A program made the position numbers and the translations under genes. A stretch of 24,128 bases of DNA. Source: Firmicutes bacterium UBA2530 (GTDB lineage: Bacteria > Bacillota > Clostridia > Tissierellales > Sedimentibacteraceae). Shown here piece after piece: positions 22,757 through 24,128 of the stretch. Each line of letters begins with the position of its first letter. Positions within the stretch are counted from its first letter, which is position 1. The stretch spans positions 1 to 24,128 of the forward strand of contig DDNC01000016.1 of NCBI GenBank assembly GCA_002340985.1. The letters are read 5' to 3'. Under the pieces are notes generated by a model that worked only from the letters and a program-made list of their open reading frames with translations, was not told the origin of the DNA and did not search any database.

Positions 22757-23785
22757 TCAAACCATCCTTTTCAGCAAAGGGATCTTTCCTATTATGAAAC
22801 TTGCTGCAAAGCTCGCAGCAAATATTGTTACCGCAGCAAGCGGAACAGATAAAACCACATTATAATTAAGTGTATCAATGCCGGCCTTTAGCATAAGCAT
22901 ATTAAAAAAATCATGAATCAGGTAAATTCCAAAGGAACTATCAGACAATATGCTGATAATCTTCACAGTATTTTTATTAAATCCAATCATTGAAACCTCA
23001 TATTTAAAAAACAAAAATAATGCTATGCTTGCAGCTGCCACATTTGGTGCAAAGTAACTGTAAAATGTGCTGTCTGCCTTACCTGCCCGCATTGAAATAA
23101 TATTGGTAAATGCATATGTACATATTACCCCCAATACCCCTGTTACATAGAAAATATTCCTGCAGCTTTTGCTGATTTCATACTTTCCAAGATAGTATCC
23201 ACCTATATAATACCCAACGTAACCGAATGTAAAAGGCAAATGGAATTTTTTTATGAATAAATCCAAGTCAACTAAGTTGAATACCTTTATTATTATGGGC
23301 AAGACAGATGTAAAGATTACCGAAAGAAAAATAAAATATTTGGTTGATTCCTTATCCTCTGCCATTTTTCTTAGAACAGGCGTAAAAATATACAGACTTG
23401 TAATCATATATAAATACCACAAATGATAGTGTCCGAATACAAAGCTTTTTATAAATACCTCCCGGTTAAATGTATCATAATTTGATACATTCGTGTAAAG
23501 AGCATACAGAAAAGACCATACTATGAATGCAATTGCGACCCGTGGTATGTATTTTAAATAAATATCTCTGCAACTTATATTTTTATCGGGATTCAATAAA
23601 AACATTCCGCTTATCATAACAAAAATAGGAACACCAAACCTTACCATACTGTCATAAAAATTAAAGACATTCCATTCAAAGGTTCCTAATGCAGCATTAC
23701 TCCAGTTTCCGGCGGCAACGTGAAGCAGCACTACGGAAAATGTCGCGGTTATTCTTAATAAATCAACATAGATTATTCGCTTCAT
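22757..23785 (-). CDS. Acyltransferase family 3 membrane protein
   Basis: A 342-residue polytopic membrane protein of the acyltransferase-3 (OafA/WecH/YiaH-like) family, which transfers acetyl or other acyl groups to cell-surface carbohydrates or lipids. The N-terminus has the family's DLLRITATFSVVLLHVAAG with His22 in the catalytic position. Further on come RFGVPIFVMISGMFLLN and HYHLWYLYMITSLYIFTPVL, and about ten hydrophobic segments in all. Length matches the family. The start ATG follows GAGGA, with a good promoter just upstream. The acceptor substrate cannot be told; the udp gene downstream gives no clear link. Confidence 0.9.
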   Translation of the reverse strand: MKRIIYVDLLRITATFSVVLLHVAAGNWSNAALGTFEWNVFNFYDSMVRFGVPIFVMISGMFLLNPDKNISCRDIYLKYIPRVAIAFIVWSFLYALYTNVSNYDTFNREVFIKSFVFGHYHLWYLYMITSLYIFTPVLRKMAEDKESTKYFIFLSVIFTSVLPIIIKVFNLVDLDLFIKKFHLPFTFGYVGYYIGGYYLGKYEISKSCRNIFYVTGVLGVICTYAFTNIISMRAGKADSTFYSYFAPNVAAASIALFLFFKYEVSMIGFNKNTVKIISILSDSSFGIYLIHDFFNMLMLKAGIDTLNYNVVLSVPLAAVTIFAASFAASFIIGKIPLLKRMV

Positions 23786-23812
23786 GAATTATCCTCTTCA
23801 GTTAATACATTA

Positions 23813-23840
23813 ATTATAACAAAATCCTAAACTTTTACAA
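23813..23840 (-). promoter_or_regulatory. Promoter of the acyltransferase-udp unit
   Basis: Minus-strand TTGTAA (23835-23840), 16-base spacer, perfect TATAAT (23813-23818), about 28 bases before the start codon. Confidence 0.72.
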
Positions 23841-23843
23841 TAT

Positions 23844-23867
23844 AAAAAAGAGTGCTACGCGCACTCT
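23844..23867 (-). terminator. Terminator of the second nucleoside phosphorylase gene
   Basis: Perfect 7-bp stem AGAGTGC/GCACTCT with a five-base loop, followed on the minus strand by TTTTTT. It begins 17 bases after the stop codon at 23885. Confidence 0.92.
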
Positions 23868-23884
23868 CATTTCCATTGTATCAA

Positions 23885-24128
23885 TTATTTCAAAAGCGAC
23901 GGGAAGAAATAATTTTTTCCTGAAGCTTTTTTCTTTTTTTCCCAATCCCATAAAATTTCCATAGCAAGGTTGGCAACCTCTATGTTATTCTCGACAGAAC
24001 TTCCATCATATTTAAACGAATTGTCCACACGGTTGGCAACTACCGTAAAAATAGCACCTGCACGTATTTTATACAGAGAACTGATTGTAAATACAGTAGC
24101 AGCCTCCATTTCAAAATTCAGAACCCCC
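23885..24128 (-). CDS. Second uridine phosphorylase-like protein, C-terminal part (cut by window edge)
   Basis: About 80 C-terminal residues are visible; the reading frame stays open to the right edge and its start lies outside. It reads GVLNFEMEAATVFTISSLYK, then IRAGAIFTVVANRVDN. The NFEMEAAT motif is the ribose-binding segment of NP-I nucleoside phosphorylases, here in the form common in uridine phosphorylases. It differs clearly from the complete udp at 21962-22732 (ALASEMESAALF), so it is a paralogue and not a duplicate. The C-terminus ends KNYFFPSLLK. A strong terminator follows. Substrate could be uridine or another nucleoside. Confidence 0.88.
   Translation of the reverse strand, partial: GVLNFEMEAATVFTISSLYKIRAGAIFTVVANRVDNSFKYDGSSVENNIEVANLAMEILWDWEKKKKASGKNYFFPSLLK

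Noticed and set aside
1..24128. CRISPR arrays, tRNA or rRNA genes, complete insertion sequences, phage genes.
   Set aside because: No regularly spaced direct repeats, no cloverleaf or rRNA signature, and no transposase or integrase ORF were found on reading both strands.

Overview
The window looks like the chromosome of a low-GC, endospore-forming Firmicute of the class Clostridia or a close relative. The evidence is an AT-rich sequence with strong GGAGG-type ribosome binding sites, a T-box leader on leuS, and two blocks of sporulation genes (spoIIAA-spoIIAB and spoVAC-spoVAD-spoVAE). It also carries a Fur-controlled yclNOPQ-type siderophore transporter. Species cannot be named from sequence alone. 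Nothing looks like prophage, an insertion sequence or CRISPR; most genes are housekeeping, envelope, transport or sporulation functions.

Layout. 1-1536 (minus): 5' part of leuS with its T-box leader, terminator and promoter. 1556-3411 (plus): a YibE/F membrane protein and the manganese exporter MntP. 3464-7123 (minus): a peroxiredoxin-fold protein that has lost its peroxidatic cysteine, YebC with its own promoter and terminator, then YigZ overlapping the 3' end of HflX. 7124-7439: a divergent control region. 7440-10730 (plus): a large class A penicillin-binding protein with an Asn/Gly-rich tail. 10786-14492 (minus): a four-gene siderophore ABC transporter read from one promoter with a Fur box at its start site. 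14531-16575 (minus): spoVA operon with a previously uncalled 39-codon membrane-peptide gene at its head. 16577-17608 (minus): spoIIAA-spoIIAB. 17739-19881 (minus): OmpR-type two-component pair. 19893-20434 (minus): DUF4342 protein. 20589-21942 (plus): CLC-type anion channel or transporter. 21962-23840 (minus): uridine phosphorylase and an acyltransferase-3 protein. 23844-24128 (minus): 3' end of a second uridine phosphorylase.

How the genes work together. SpoIIAA and SpoIIAB form the partner-switching pair that controls the first forespore sigma factor, and SpoVAC/D/E form the dipicolinic-acid channel later made in the forespore. The notable point is what is missing: sigF (spoIIAC), normally the third gene of this operon and often the neighbour of spoVA, is absent from its canonical slot. 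That slot instead holds a 105-bp multi-hairpin element. A shortened second copy in the same orientation lies on the other side of spoIIAA-spoIIAB, and the two copies share a conserved 20-nt loop and one compensatory base-pair change. This arrangement, the 39-codon ORF in front of spoVAC and the Cys-to-Ser peroxiredoxin are the most unusual parts of the window.
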